DNA of 32,679 nt, from the NCBI GenBank assembly GCA_937873715.1, contig CALMYJ010000033.1, positions 1-32,679 of the forward strand, written 5' to 3'. The DNA is from an uncultured Chitinophagaceae bacterium (lineage in GTDB: Bacteria; Bacteroidota; Bacteroidia; Chitinophagales; Chitinophagaceae). Below, in pieces: positions 7,414 through 14,801 of this stretch. Position numbers and translations under genes: made by a program. Below the pieces are notes generated by a model. The model saw only the letters and a program-made list of their open reading frames with translations, was not told the DNA's origin and made no database searches. Every line of letters begins with the position of its first letter. The first letter of the stretch is position 1.

Positions 7414-8169
7414 ATGGACATTCCAGGAAAACCTATGACCCAAAAAGTTTCAAAACAGGCAATAGAGATCATTTTTGAAAACGATAGTTTTCTTGCAGTT
7501 AACAAAGCTGCCGGTATACTTACAGTACCCGACAGAATGCAAAGCGAAACCTCTTTAAAAGATATCCTGGCTGCAAAATATGGCAGCATATTTACCGTAC
7601 ACCGGCTGGACAGGGAAACAAGCGGCATTATCTTATTTGCAAAAAACGAAGCTGCACATAAATATTTTTCTACACTGTTTGAAAACCGTACTGTTGAAAA
7701 ATTTTATACCGCACTGGTACACGGCACACCATCCCAACGCACAGGATTAATTGACGCCCCAATAGCAGAACACCCCGTGCATAAAGGGCAGATGTTTGTT
7801 ACCCGGCAGGGTAAAGCCTCTTCAACTGGTTATGAAGTATTGGAAACATTTGGCCGCTACAGTCTGGTAAAATTTTTATTACACACCGGCCGAACCCACC
7901 AGGTACGGGTACACGCCAAACATATTGGCCACCCGGTAGCCTGCGACCCCCTGTATGGCGATGGACAGCCCATCCTGCTCTCCACTATAAAAAAGAAATA
8001 CAAGCTCAGCAAAACCGAAGAGGCAGAAAAACCCATCCTCAGCCGTGTGGCCCTGCATGCCCACCAGCTTATTTTTAAAGATACTGAAGGGAGCAACTTT
8101 AATCTTACAGCCGAATTTCCAAAAGACATCAAAGCACTGCTCCAACAATTAAGAAAGCAAAATCACTGA
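7414..8169 (+). CDS. RluA-family pseudouridine synthase
   Basis: A 251-residue RluA-type enzyme without an S4 domain. The catalytic aspartate is D66 in VHRLDRETSG. The supporting motifs are present: LAVNKAAGILTVP (27-39), LLHTGRTHQVRVHAKHIGHP and DPLYGDG. It isomerises uridine to pseudouridine in rRNA or tRNA; the site cannot be told from sequence alone. Three in-frame ATGs are possible (7393, 7414, 7435). I chose 7414, one base after the preceding stop codon; 7393 would overlap the upstream gene and 7435 would remove little. It is clearly co-transcribed with the RluB-like gene. Confidence 0.92.
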   Translation: MDIPGKPMTQKVSKQAIEIIFENDSFLAVNKAAGILTVPDRMQSETSLKDILAAKYGSIFTVHRLDRETSGIILFAKNEAAHKYFSTLFENRTVEKFYTALVHGTPSQRTGLIDAPIAEHPVHKGQMFVTRQGKASSTGYEVLETFGRYSLVKFLLHTGRTHQVRVHAKHIGHPVACDPLYGDGQPILLSTIKKKYKLSKTEEAEKPILSRVALHAHQLIFKDTEGSNFNLTAEFPKDIKALLQQLRKQNH

Positions 8170-8177
8170 ACCCAAAA

Positions 8178-8204
8178 AATGCCTGTTCCATAAATGCAGG
8201 CATT
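8178..8204. terminator. Inverted repeat, possible terminator
   Basis: An 8-bp stem (AATGCCTG at 8178-8185 with 8197-8204) and an 11-base loop just after the RluA-type gene. It lacks a T-run on the plus strand; the six-base A-run before it would be a T-run on the minus strand, where no gene is present. It is a weak terminator for the pseudouridine synthase pair. Confidence 0.4.
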
Positions 8205-8284
8205 ATCACTACAAGCATCCAAACGCAGTTTTTTATACACCGATTAAACAGGCTTATCTTTATTACCCACTAACAGCCTCACTC

Positions 8285-8869
8285 ATGTACGAACAAATTA
8301 ACCGATATGCCACCCGGTGCCTGCCCTTTACCAACGAAGAACTGCAAATATTCAACAGCCTGCTGGAGCCGAGGCATGTACCCAAAAAAACTTTCCTGCT
8401 GCAGGAAGGTGAAATATGCAACTTTGAAGCCTATGTGGTAAAGGGCTGCATCCGCAATTATTATATTGATGAAAATGGCTTTGAAGTCATCCTGCAGTTT
8501 GCCACCGAAGACTGGTGGACTGGTGACATTGCCAGCTTTTATGAGCAAAAACCCAGCCGGCTATTTGTGGAAACCATTGAAGATTGCGACCTGCTGCTAT
8601 TTAACCCACAAACCAAAGAAGAACTGCTTACCCGTGTGCCCAAATTTGAACGGGTATTCCGCCTGATGGTACAGCGCAGCCTGGCAGCCACCATCAACCG
8701 ACTAATCAACACCATTTCCAAAACCGCACAGGAAAAATACCTCGATTTTATCGAACGCTATCCTCACCTGCCACAAAGAGTGCCACAGCATTATATTGCC
8801 GCATACCTCGGCATCTCACCCGAGTTTTTGAGTAAGGTGAGGGCCAGGCTGGCCAAAAAACAGGAATAG
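8285..8869 (+). CDS. Crp/Fnr-family transcription regulator
   Basis: A 194-residue regulator with an N-terminal cyclic-nucleotide-binding-type beta-roll (about 20-115; KKTFLLQEGEICNFEAYVVKG). A dimerisation helix (about 115-145) and a C-terminal winged helix follow (recognition region HYIAAYLGISPEFLSKVRARL). No cysteine set for an Fnr-type iron-sulfur cluster is seen, and the cAMP-contact residues of Crp are not evident, so the ligand is unknown. Such stand-alone regulators are abundant in Bacteroidota. A near -7 match (TATCTTTA, 8255-8262) lies 22 bp upstream. The next gene encodes a YceI protein 116 bp downstream, a possible target. Confidence 0.9.
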   Translation: MYEQINRYATRCLPFTNEELQIFNSLLEPRHVPKKTFLLQEGEICNFEAYVVKGCIRNYYIDENGFEVILQFATEDWWTGDIASFYEQKPSRLFVETIEDCDLLLFNPQTKEELLTRVPKFERVFRLMVQRSLAATINRLINTISKTAQEKYLDFIERYPHLPQRVPQHYIAAYLGISPEFLSKVRARLAKKQE

Positions 8870-8985
8870 TTATCCTTTTTTAAAAAAATAAAAATCTTGT
8901 CCTAGTTCAATGGCTACAACAAATTAATGTTTGAACTTTGAATTATCAAAAAAAACAAAGTATCACAACATTAAAACAAACGAAC

Positions 8986-9519
8986 ATGGCAACAATTAAC
9001 TGGGTAGTCGATCCCACTCACTCCGAAATTGGTTTTAAAGTAAAACACCTGATGTTTACCAATGTATCTGGTAAATTCAAAAACTTCAGCATCACTGCCC
9101 AATCGGCTGATGAAGCTTTTGATACACCGCAAATCAGTTTTACTGCCGAAACCGGCTCAGTAGATACCGGCAATGAGCAAAGAGACGGTCATTTAAAAAG
9201 CCCCGATTTTTTTGACGCTGAAAAATTTCCGGAAATCTCCTTTACCTCCACCGCATACAATAAGCTGGATGATGATGGCAATTACGAACTAACAGGCAAC
9301 CTTACCATAATGGGTACCACCAAACCTGTAAAGCTGGCCGTAGAGTTTGGCGGATTGGCCAAAGATCCCTGGGGTAATGTAAAAGCAGGTTTTACCATAA
9401 CCGGGAAAATTAACCGCAAAGACTGGGGCCTCAACTGGAATGCAGCGCTTGAAACAGGCGGTGTACTGGTGAGTGACGATGTACGTATAAATGCAGAAGT
9501 GCAATTAGTAAAATCGTAA
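8986..9519 (+). CDS. YceI-family lipid-binding protein
   Basis: A 177-residue YceI-like beta-barrel protein, a family shown to bind isoprenoid or fatty-acid-type lipids. Typical landmarks are WVVDPTHSEIGFKVKHLMFTN near the N-terminus, then GNEQRDGHLKSPDFFDAEKFPEI and a C-terminal DDVRINAEVQLV. Many YceI proteins are exported, but this one has no signal peptide from the ATG at 8986, so it probably acts in the cytoplasm. An upstream in-frame start at 8938 (TTG) adds 16 polar residues that are not a signal peptide, and it was rejected. A strong terminator follows. Confidence 0.93.
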   Translation: MATINWVVDPTHSEIGFKVKHLMFTNVSGKFKNFSITAQSADEAFDTPQISFTAETGSVDTGNEQRDGHLKSPDFFDAEKFPEISFTSTAYNKLDDDGNYELTGNLTIMGTTKPVKLAVEFGGLAKDPWGNVKAGFTITGKINRKDWGLNWNAALETGGVLVSDDVRINAEVQLVKS

Positions 9520-9543
9520 AATCATAAACAAATCACACTATTA

Positions 9544-9577
9544 AAGTTTATACAGTAACATGTATAAACTTTTTTTT
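9544..9577 (+). terminator. Rho-independent terminator
   Basis: A perfect 11-bp stem (AAGTTTATACA at 9544-9554 with 9561-9571), a 6-base loop and a run of eight T. It lies 24 bp after the YceI gene. Confidence 0.9.
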
Positions 9578-9630
9578 CAACAGGCGGTCATAACAGGATA
9601 TAGTTGCATTTTTACAAAAACAAATCCCTT

Positions 9631-11034
9631 ATGCACCCGGGAATTACAGCAAACAGTATAAAAACGCTGCAGCAAATTGTTGGGGAACCCTACGTATTGC
9701 AGGATACTGAAACGCTTACCACTTACGGCCACGATGAAACGGAAAACCTGCTGTACCTGCCTGCTGTAGTAGTAAAGCCACGTACTGCCGCAGAGATAAG
9801 CGCTATACTAAAATGGTGTAACCGGGAAAAAATTCCGGTAACACCCCGTGGTGCAGGCACAGGCCTGAGTGGCGGCGCCCTGCCGCAATTAGGCGGACTG
9901 CTTTTATCAACCGAAAGGATGAACAGCATACTGCACATTGATGAGCAAAACCTGCAGGTTACCACCGAGCCCGGTGTAATTACCGAGGTGCTGCAGGAGG
10001 CAGTAAAAGCTAAAGGGCTTTTTTATCCACCCGACCCCAGCAGCCGCGGCAGTTGCTTTATTGGCGGTAATATTGCCGAAAACAGCGGCGGCCCCCAAAC
10101 CGGAAAATAAGGCGTGGGTAAAAATTATTTGCTCAACCTGGAAGTGGTATTGCCCACCGGCGACATCATCTGGACAGGGGCCAATGTGCTTAAAAATTCT
10201 ACCGGTTACAACCTTACCCAATTGATGGTGGGCAGCGAGGGTACATTGGGCATTGTTACCAAAATTGTTTTGAAACTTATACCACATCCCAAATACGACT
10301 TACTGATACTGGCGCCATTCCCATCGCTCGAAAAAGCCGGGGAAGCCGTAAGTGCGGTGTTCCGTGCCGGTTATACACCAAGTGTGCTGGAGCTGATAGA
10401 AATTGATGCCCTTCAAATTGTAAGCGCCCATCTTAACGACAATAGCATTACCATAGATGATAACACCGAAGCTCACCTGCTGGTGGAAGTGGATGGCAAC
10501 AATATGGATGTACTGATGCAGGATATGGAAGCTATTGCCGGGCTGCTTAGCAGTTATGGCTGTGGCGAAATTTACTTTGCAGATGATGCACAGCAAAAAG
10601 AAAAACTGTGGCGCTTACGGCGTCGTGTAGCCGAAGTGGTAAAATTAGAAGGTTACACCATCGAGGAAGATACCGTTGTGCCCAGGGCTACCCTGCCAGC
10701 CTTGATACGTGGGGTAAAAAAACTGGGAGAAGAATATAACTTTAAAGCCGTATGCTACGGCCATGCCGGGGATGGCAACCTGCACATCCGTATAAAAAAG
10801 GAGGGCAGCCTGTACAGCCTTAATAATCCTGAAATGGTACCGGCACTCAGGGCCATGTTTCAACTGGTACATAGCCTGGGCGGCACTATCAGCGGCGAAC
10901 ACGGCATTGGCCTGCTGCAAAAAGAATATTTGGATATTGTTTTTACAGATACCAATTTGCATTTAATGAAGGGCATCAAAAAATTATTTGACCCAAACAA
11001 CATTTTAAACAGTGGTAAAATCTTTGACCTGTAA
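9631..11034 (+). pseudogene. glcD: GlcD-type FAD-linked oxidase interrupted by a single in-frame TAA (10108-10110)
   Basis: Read through the stop, this is a 467-residue FAD-binding oxidase like the glycolate/D-lactate oxidase subunit GlcD, the usual length. The first part (9631-10110, 159 residues) carries the FAD PP-loop PRGAGTGLSGG (72-82) and GGNIAENSGGP. The second part (10114-11034, same frame) carries the rest of the FAD domain (STGYNLTQLMVGSEGTLGIV) and the C-terminal domain (CYGHAGDGNLHI, SGEHGIGLLQKE, LFDPNNILNSGK). The TAA replaces residue 160, where relatives have K-Y-G-V; a single T-or-C to A change of a Tyr codon explains it. No other damage is visible. It may be a recent nonsense mutation, a sequencing error, or a readthrough site. 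The ATG at 9631 is chosen; a near -7 match lies at 9599-9606. Confidence 0.88.
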
Positions 11035-11044
11035 ACCTGATAGT

Positions 11045-11647
11045 ATGAAAATAAAAAATGTAGCACTTACGGTATTGATTAGCCTTGCCGCAACATTTGC
11101 CTATGCCCAAAAAGATGTGGATGACGAAAGTGAAGGTGGCTTCAAGAAAGAGCACCTTTTTACCGGCGGTACCATCAACCTGTCTTTTTTTGGCAGCACC
11201 ACAGTACTTGGCGCCACACCACAGTTGGGCTACAGCGTTACCAGTTGGATGGATGCCGGCATTGTAATGGGCTATACGTATATCAGCCAGCGCTACGCCA
11301 ACAATGATAAATTAAGGCAGACACTCATTGGCCCCGGCGCTTTTGTACGCCTGTTTCCGGTAAACTTTTTATTTGCCACGGCGCAGTTTGAACACAATTT
11401 TATCCGCTATAAATACATCTACAATACCGGTGGCAACGAAAAGCTGAACCTCAATGTAAGCAGCCTGCTGGTAGGGGCAGGGTATTCCAGCCAGCGCATG
11501 GGCCGAAATAGCCCGTATTACTATTTTTCTGTTTCGGTAGATGTGCTGCAAAACCCCAATTCGCCCTATACCGACCAGTTTAATAATTTACTGCCGGTGG
11601 TAAATGCAGGTTTTAATATTCCGCTTTTCCAGGGAAGCCGTAAGTAA
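11045..11647 (+). CDS. Small outer-membrane beta-barrel-type protein
   Basis: A 200-residue protein with a signal peptide (about 1-21, VALTVLISLAATFAYAQ). Alternating polar/apolar strands with glycine and aromatic residues follow (GATPQLGYSVTSWMDAGIVMGYTYISQRY, shortened here to key parts; also FVRLFPVNFLFATAQFEHNF), and the C-terminus is VVNAGFNIPLF. This fits a small eight-strand outer-membrane barrel. Its exact role is not recognisable. It starts 10 bp after the FAD oxidase stop, so it is probably co-transcribed and could be affected by polarity from the nonsense codon. The ATG at 11045 begins the signal peptide; 11012 overlaps the upstream gene. It converges with the LOG-family gene, 4 bp apart. 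Confidence 0.8.
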   Translation: MKIKNVALTVLISLAATFAYAQKDVDDESEGGFKKEHLFTGGTINLSFFGSTTVLGATPQLGYSVTSWMDAGIVMGYTYISQRYANNDKLRQTLIGPGAFVRLFPVNFLFATAQFEHNFIRYKYIYNTGGNEKLNLNVSSLLVGAGYSSQRMGRNSPYYYFSVSVDVLQNPNSPYTDQFNNLLPVVNAGFNIPLFQGSRK

Positions 11648-11651
11648 ATTA

Positions 11652-12188
11652 CTATACCCTTACAAAAAGTTCATCCGGGGTATTGATGACTGTTACGGCA
11701 TTTTCGGGGTTGATGTACAGGAAGCCTTCCTGCTGCATAATGTGCAGGTGCTGCAACAGGGCATCATAAAAGCCGCCGGAGTTGAGGATGAATACGGGCT
11801 TATTATGAATGCTTAACTGGTTCCAGGTAAGCACTTCAAATAGTTCGTCCATAGTGCCAAAGCCACCGGGCAATATAATAACAGCATCCGATTTTTCGTA
11901 GAGCATACGCTTACGTACATGCATATCCTCTACCACTATCAGTTCGGTAATGCCATTATGCTGCCGCTCCCACGAAGTAAGCAGTTGCGGAATAATGCCA
12001 ATTACCGTACCACCTTCGGCCAGCACGCCATTGGCCACCACACCCATCAGGCCCTTGTTGCCCCCGCCATAAATCATGGTGATATTGCTGGCGCCAAGCA
12101 GGCGGCCCAACTGGTGGGCATGCCGCTGGTACAAAGGGTTGTTCCCATCATTGCTGCCGCAAAAAACGGCTATTGAATTTACCTGCAT
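11652..12188 (-). CDS. LOG-family protein (nucleoside 5'-monophosphate phosphoribohydrolase type)
   Basis: A 178-residue Rossmann-fold protein of the LOG/YvdD family, which releases the free base and ribose 5-phosphate from nucleoside 5'-monophosphates (cytokinin nucleotides in plants; AMP in several bacterial members). The diagnostic motif PGGFGTMDE is at 107-115. It is preceded by the MHVRK segment (89-93) and by YGGGNKGLMG (40-49) for phosphate binding. The annotation 'lysine decarboxylase' sometimes given to such proteins is historical and not supported. It lies 89 bp downstream of the YggS-like gene on the same strand. Confidence 0.92.
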   Translation of the reverse strand: MQVNSIAVFCGSNDGNNPLYQRHAHQLGRLLGASNITMIYGGGNKGLMGVVANGVLAEGGTVIGIIPQLLTSWERQHNGITELIVVEDMHVRKRMLYEKSDAVIILPGGFGTMDELFEVLTWNQLSIHNKPVFILNSGGFYDALLQHLHIMQQEGFLYINPENAVTVINTPDELFVRV

Positions 12189-12277
12189 AGCGAAAGATTT
12201 AGCTGCTGCAAAGACACAACAATTTTACAAACAGGCAATTTTAAATTTAAGTAAAAATGCAAAAGATGTATGTACGG

Positions 12278-12934
12278 CTACCCGGTATAATTCCTTTCTC
12301 CAAACAGCAGGCTGCCGATGCGTACCATTGTACTACCTTCTTCCAGGGCAATGGTATAATCGCCGCTCATACCCATCGAAAGCAGGTTGAATTGCCCACC
12401 GGCATTTGCAGCATACTGATCAAACAATGATTTTAAATACCGGAATTCCTGCCGCACCAAAGCCTCGTCGTTGCTAAAGCTAGCCATGCCCATCAGTCCA
12501 CGTATGCGTACATTTTCGTAAGCCGCAGTATTCAATTGAAAAAGTCTTGCGTCATCAAAACCAAACTTTGTTTCCTCTTTTGCAATATGTACCTGCAGCA
12601 GGCAATCGATAACCCGGTTATTTTTTGCTGCCTGTTTGTTAATTTCTTTCAGCAGGCTTTCGCTATCCACCCCATGAATAAGGTGTACAAAAGGGGCAAT
12701 ATATTTTACTTTATTGCTTTGCAGATGGCCGATAAAATGCCAGCGGATATCCGTTGGCAGCACGGCGGCTTTATCCACCAGTTCCTGCACATAGTTTTCA
12801 CCAAAATCCCGTTGGCCTTCCTGGTATAAAGCCAGGATATCTTCAACAGGTTTGGTTTTACTAACGGCCACCAGCGTGGCTTTTGCAGGCAAAGCCTGCA
12901 GTAAATCGTGGTATACGGTGCTATTAATACTCAT
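12278..12934 (-). CDS. yggS: YggS-family PLP-binding protein (PLP homeostasis protein)
   Basis: A 218-residue single-domain alanine-racemase-fold protein that binds pyridoxal 5'-phosphate and buffers it. The PLP lysine is K26 in LVAVSKTKP. FGENYVQEL (44-52), WHFIGHLQSNK and LSMGMSGDYTIALEEGSTMVRIGSLLFG (split motif, phosphate-binding end) are all typical. Length is slightly short but normal. It is the first gene after the repeat-filled spacer on the minus strand. The -7 match is weak (TATATTCG on the minus strand, about 17 bp upstream). Confidence 0.94.
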   Translation of the reverse strand: MSINSTVYHDLLQALPAKATLVAVSKTKPVEDILALYQEGQRDFGENYVQELVDKAAVLPTDIRWHFIGHLQSNKVKYIAPFVHLIHGVDSESLLKEINKQAAKNNRVIDCLLQVHIAKEETKFGFDDARLFQLNTAAYENVRIRGLMGMASFSNDEALVRQEFRYLKSLFDQYAANAGGQFNLLSMGMSGDYTIALEEGSTMVRIGSLLFGERNYTG

Positions 12935-13095
12935 GCAATATATGAACCACGAATATACAGCATTGAGCAGGGATTAGATGCGGTGTAACTGCTTTAGGAA
13001 TGTGGGTAGTTTTTTTTCGCTGATGAAAATTAACTGCTGAATGAAATTATAAATGCTCCACAACAACACGGCTGCCTGGCAGGGTGGTATTTTCG

Positions 13096-13122
13096 GCAGA
13101 TCCTTCGTGCCTCAGGATGACA
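13096..13122 (+). repeat. Right half-arm of the 97-bp palindromic repeat family
   Basis: GCAGATCCTTC followed by CAGGATGACA matches the right arm of the complete units nearby. A matching left arm is not evident, so this is a decayed or partial copy. Confidence 0.55.
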
Positions 13123-13180
13123 GCAGGATGATACCTATTCATTCCAATAATAATACAGAGAGGAATCTTTAAAAGTGTTT

Positions 13181-13289
13181 TGTCATTCCGTCCCGAAAGC
13201 ATTCGGGAGAGGTATCTGCCTGGCAATAAAACTGAAGCTGAGTATTTGCAGCATTTTCAGGCAGATCCTTCGCTTCTCTCAGGATGACA
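13181..13289 (+). repeat. Palindromic interspersed repeat, 109-bp variant
   Basis: It starts TGTCATTCCG and ends CAGGATGACA, with arms forming an imperfect inverted repeat. The left arm contains an extra small palindrome (CCCGAA, then TTCGGG). The spacer includes GAAGCTGAGTATTTGCA, related to that of the 97-bp copies. Confidence 0.75.
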
Positions 13290-13352
13290 GGAGTGGTGGT
13301 TTTATCATTTCGTCCCGATAGCAATCTGTAGAGGAATCTTTCGAAAATTGCT

Positions 13353-13449
13353 TGTCATTCCGAGGAACGAGGAATCTGCTGAGCAGCATAACTGGAGCTG
13401 AACATTTGCAAGGTTACCCGGCAGATCCTTCACTGCGTTCAGGATGACA
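13353..13449 (+). repeat. Palindromic interspersed repeat, 97-bp form
   Basis: The left arm TGTCATTCCGAGGAACGAGG runs into AATCTGC. The right arm GCAGATCCTTC ends in CAGGATGACA and is its imperfect reverse complement. The central spacer contains GAACATTTGCAAGGTTACCC. It has the same length as the two copies near 32.4-32.6 kb, which are in the opposite orientation. Confidence 0.8.
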
Positions 13450-13530
13450 AAGAAGCCCCAGGATGACAAACAAGTTCCGGCAACCTTTATGTATTCCGGG
13501 CAGCGTTTTAATTGCAGGCTTTGGTAATGC

Positions 13531-14685
13531 CTATTTTAAGATGCCCCTGCTGATTACAATGCGCTGCACTTCGCTGGTGCCCTCGTATATCTGGGTAATC
13601 TTGGCATCCCTCATCAGCCGCTCTACATGATATTCTTTTACAAAACCATAGCCGCCATGTACCTGTACCGCTTCGGTAGTAACCCACATCGCCGTTTCGC
13701 TGGCATACACTTTGGCCATACTGCTGCTAATGGTATAATCGAGACCGTTATCTTTTTCATAAGCGGCTTTAAGGCAAAGCAGCCGGGCACATTCAATACG
13801 GGTGGCCATATCAGCCAGCTTAAACTGTATGGCCTGGTGGTGCATAATTTCTTTGCCAAAAGCTTTACGTTCTTTACTGTAAGCCAGCGCCCTTTCGTAA
13901 GCACCTGCAGCAATCCCCAATGCCTGCGAAGCAATACCAATGCGGCCACCGGCTAATGTTTTCATCGCAAACTTAAATCCAAAGCCATCGGCACCAATAC
14001 GGTTTTCCTTAGGCACTTTTACATCGTTAAATAAAATGCTGTGTGTATCACTGCCGCGGATGCCCAGCTTATTTTCTTTTGCCCCAACCACCACACCGGG
14101 CCAGCTTTTTTCCACTATAAATGCATTAATGCCGTGGCTGCCTTTGGCCACATCCGTTTGTGCAATTACCAAATACACCGATGCAGTGCTGCCATTGGTA
14201 ATCCAGTTTTTGGTGCCATTCAGCAGGTAATAATCTCCTTTATCTTCGGCTGTGGTTTGTTGTGATGTGGCATCGCTGCCGGCTTCGGGCTCACTGAGTA
14301 AAAAGGCACCAATGTATAATTGCCCGTCTTTATTACCCTGTGCCAGTGGCGTTAAATATTGCCGTTTCTGAGCTTCAGTACCATACTCCTGCAGGCCGTA
14401 GCATACCAGGCTGTTGTTAACACTCATACATACACTTACACTGGCATCCACTTTACTTATTTCTTCCATCGCCAGCACATAACTAATGGTATCCATACCG
14501 CTGCCGCCGTATTCAGGCTTTACCATCATACCCATAAAGCCGAGGCTGGCTAATTGTTCTACCTGCTGTTTTGGAAACTGTTGTTTTTCGTCACGTTCAA
14601 TTACACCCGGCAGACATTCGTTGAGAGCAAAATCTCTGGCAGCTTTTTGTATCATCAGGTGTTCTTCTGAAAACTGGAAATTCAT
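13531..14685 (-). CDS. Acyl-CoA dehydrogenase (short-chain/butyryl type)
   Basis: A complete 384-residue FAD flavoprotein that oxidises acyl-CoA to 2-enoyl-CoA, passing electrons to electron-transfer flavoprotein. The three-domain layout is normal: helical N-domain, beta-domain with LSEPEAGSDA (130-139) and GTKNWITNG (157-165), and C-domain. The catalytic base is E368 in QIYEGTSE, the position used by short- and medium-chain enzymes. VHGGYGFVKEYHVERLMRDA is the usual FAD-contact segment. The ATG at 14685 (FQFSEEHL) was chosen over the TTG two codons upstream. An exact -7 element lies 24 bp upstream. The thiolase at 4007-5200 could serve the same pathway but is not linked. Confidence 0.95.
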   Translation of the reverse strand: MNFQFSEEHLMIQKAARDFALNECLPGVIERDEKQQFPKQQVEQLASLGFMGMMVKPEYGGSGMDTISYVLAMEEISKVDASVSVCMSVNNSLVCYGLQEYGTEAQKRQYLTPLAQGNKDGQLYIGAFLLSEPEAGSDATSQQTTAEDKGDYYLLNGTKNWITNGSTASVYLVIAQTDVAKGSHGINAFIVEKSWPGVVVGAKENKLGIRGSDTHSILFNDVKVPKENRIGADGFGFKFAMKTLAGGRIGIASQALGIAAGAYERALAYSKERKAFGKEIMHHQAIQFKLADMATRIECARLLCLKAAYEKDNGLDYTISSSMAKVYASETAMWVTTEAVQVHGGYGFVKEYHVERLMRDAKITQIYEGTSEVQRIVISRGILK

Positions 14686-14708
14686 GGGCAAACAAATTTG
14701 ATGCAGTA

Positions 14709-14716
14709 CAAAAATA
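14709..14716 (-). promoter_or_regulatory. -7 promoter element of the acyl-CoA dehydrogenase gene
   Basis: On the minus strand this reads TATTTTTG, an exact TAnnTTTG match 23 nt before the ATG at 14685. No -33 TTG is apparent. Confidence 0.5.
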
Positions 14717-14801
14717 AGGGATAGAAACTAATGATTGTTAGTATTTATAGAGGAAGTCTTTACTGCACTGAAGGCAATGTATATATCGCAATACTTCACC
14801 A

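Larger units (their letters stand above)
12935..13530. other. Intergenic spacer filled with palindromic repeat elements
   Basis: About 600 bp without a credible gene. It holds at least two complete repeat units (13181-13289, 13353-13449) and a half unit (13096-13122). A shared flank, AGAGGAATCTTT, occurs at 13159 and again at 13330, so a larger block of about 170 bp seems to have duplicated. The first 130 bp carry only the yggS upstream region and nothing else I can identify. Confidence 0.75.

Noticed and set aside
10108..10110. UAA reassigned to Tyr in this organism
   Set aside because: Many genes here end at TAA at the expected C-terminus (for example the phosphatase, hisS, the kinase), so a global recoding is excluded.
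10114..11034. Independent gene starting at GTG 10114
   Set aside because: It would begin in the middle of the FAD-binding domain; it is the second half of the interrupted oxidase.
13181..13449. Possible CRISPR array from the repeated blocks
   Set aside because: Units are 97-109 bp and are themselves palindromic with related spacers; no short identical repeats with unique spacers and no cas genes.
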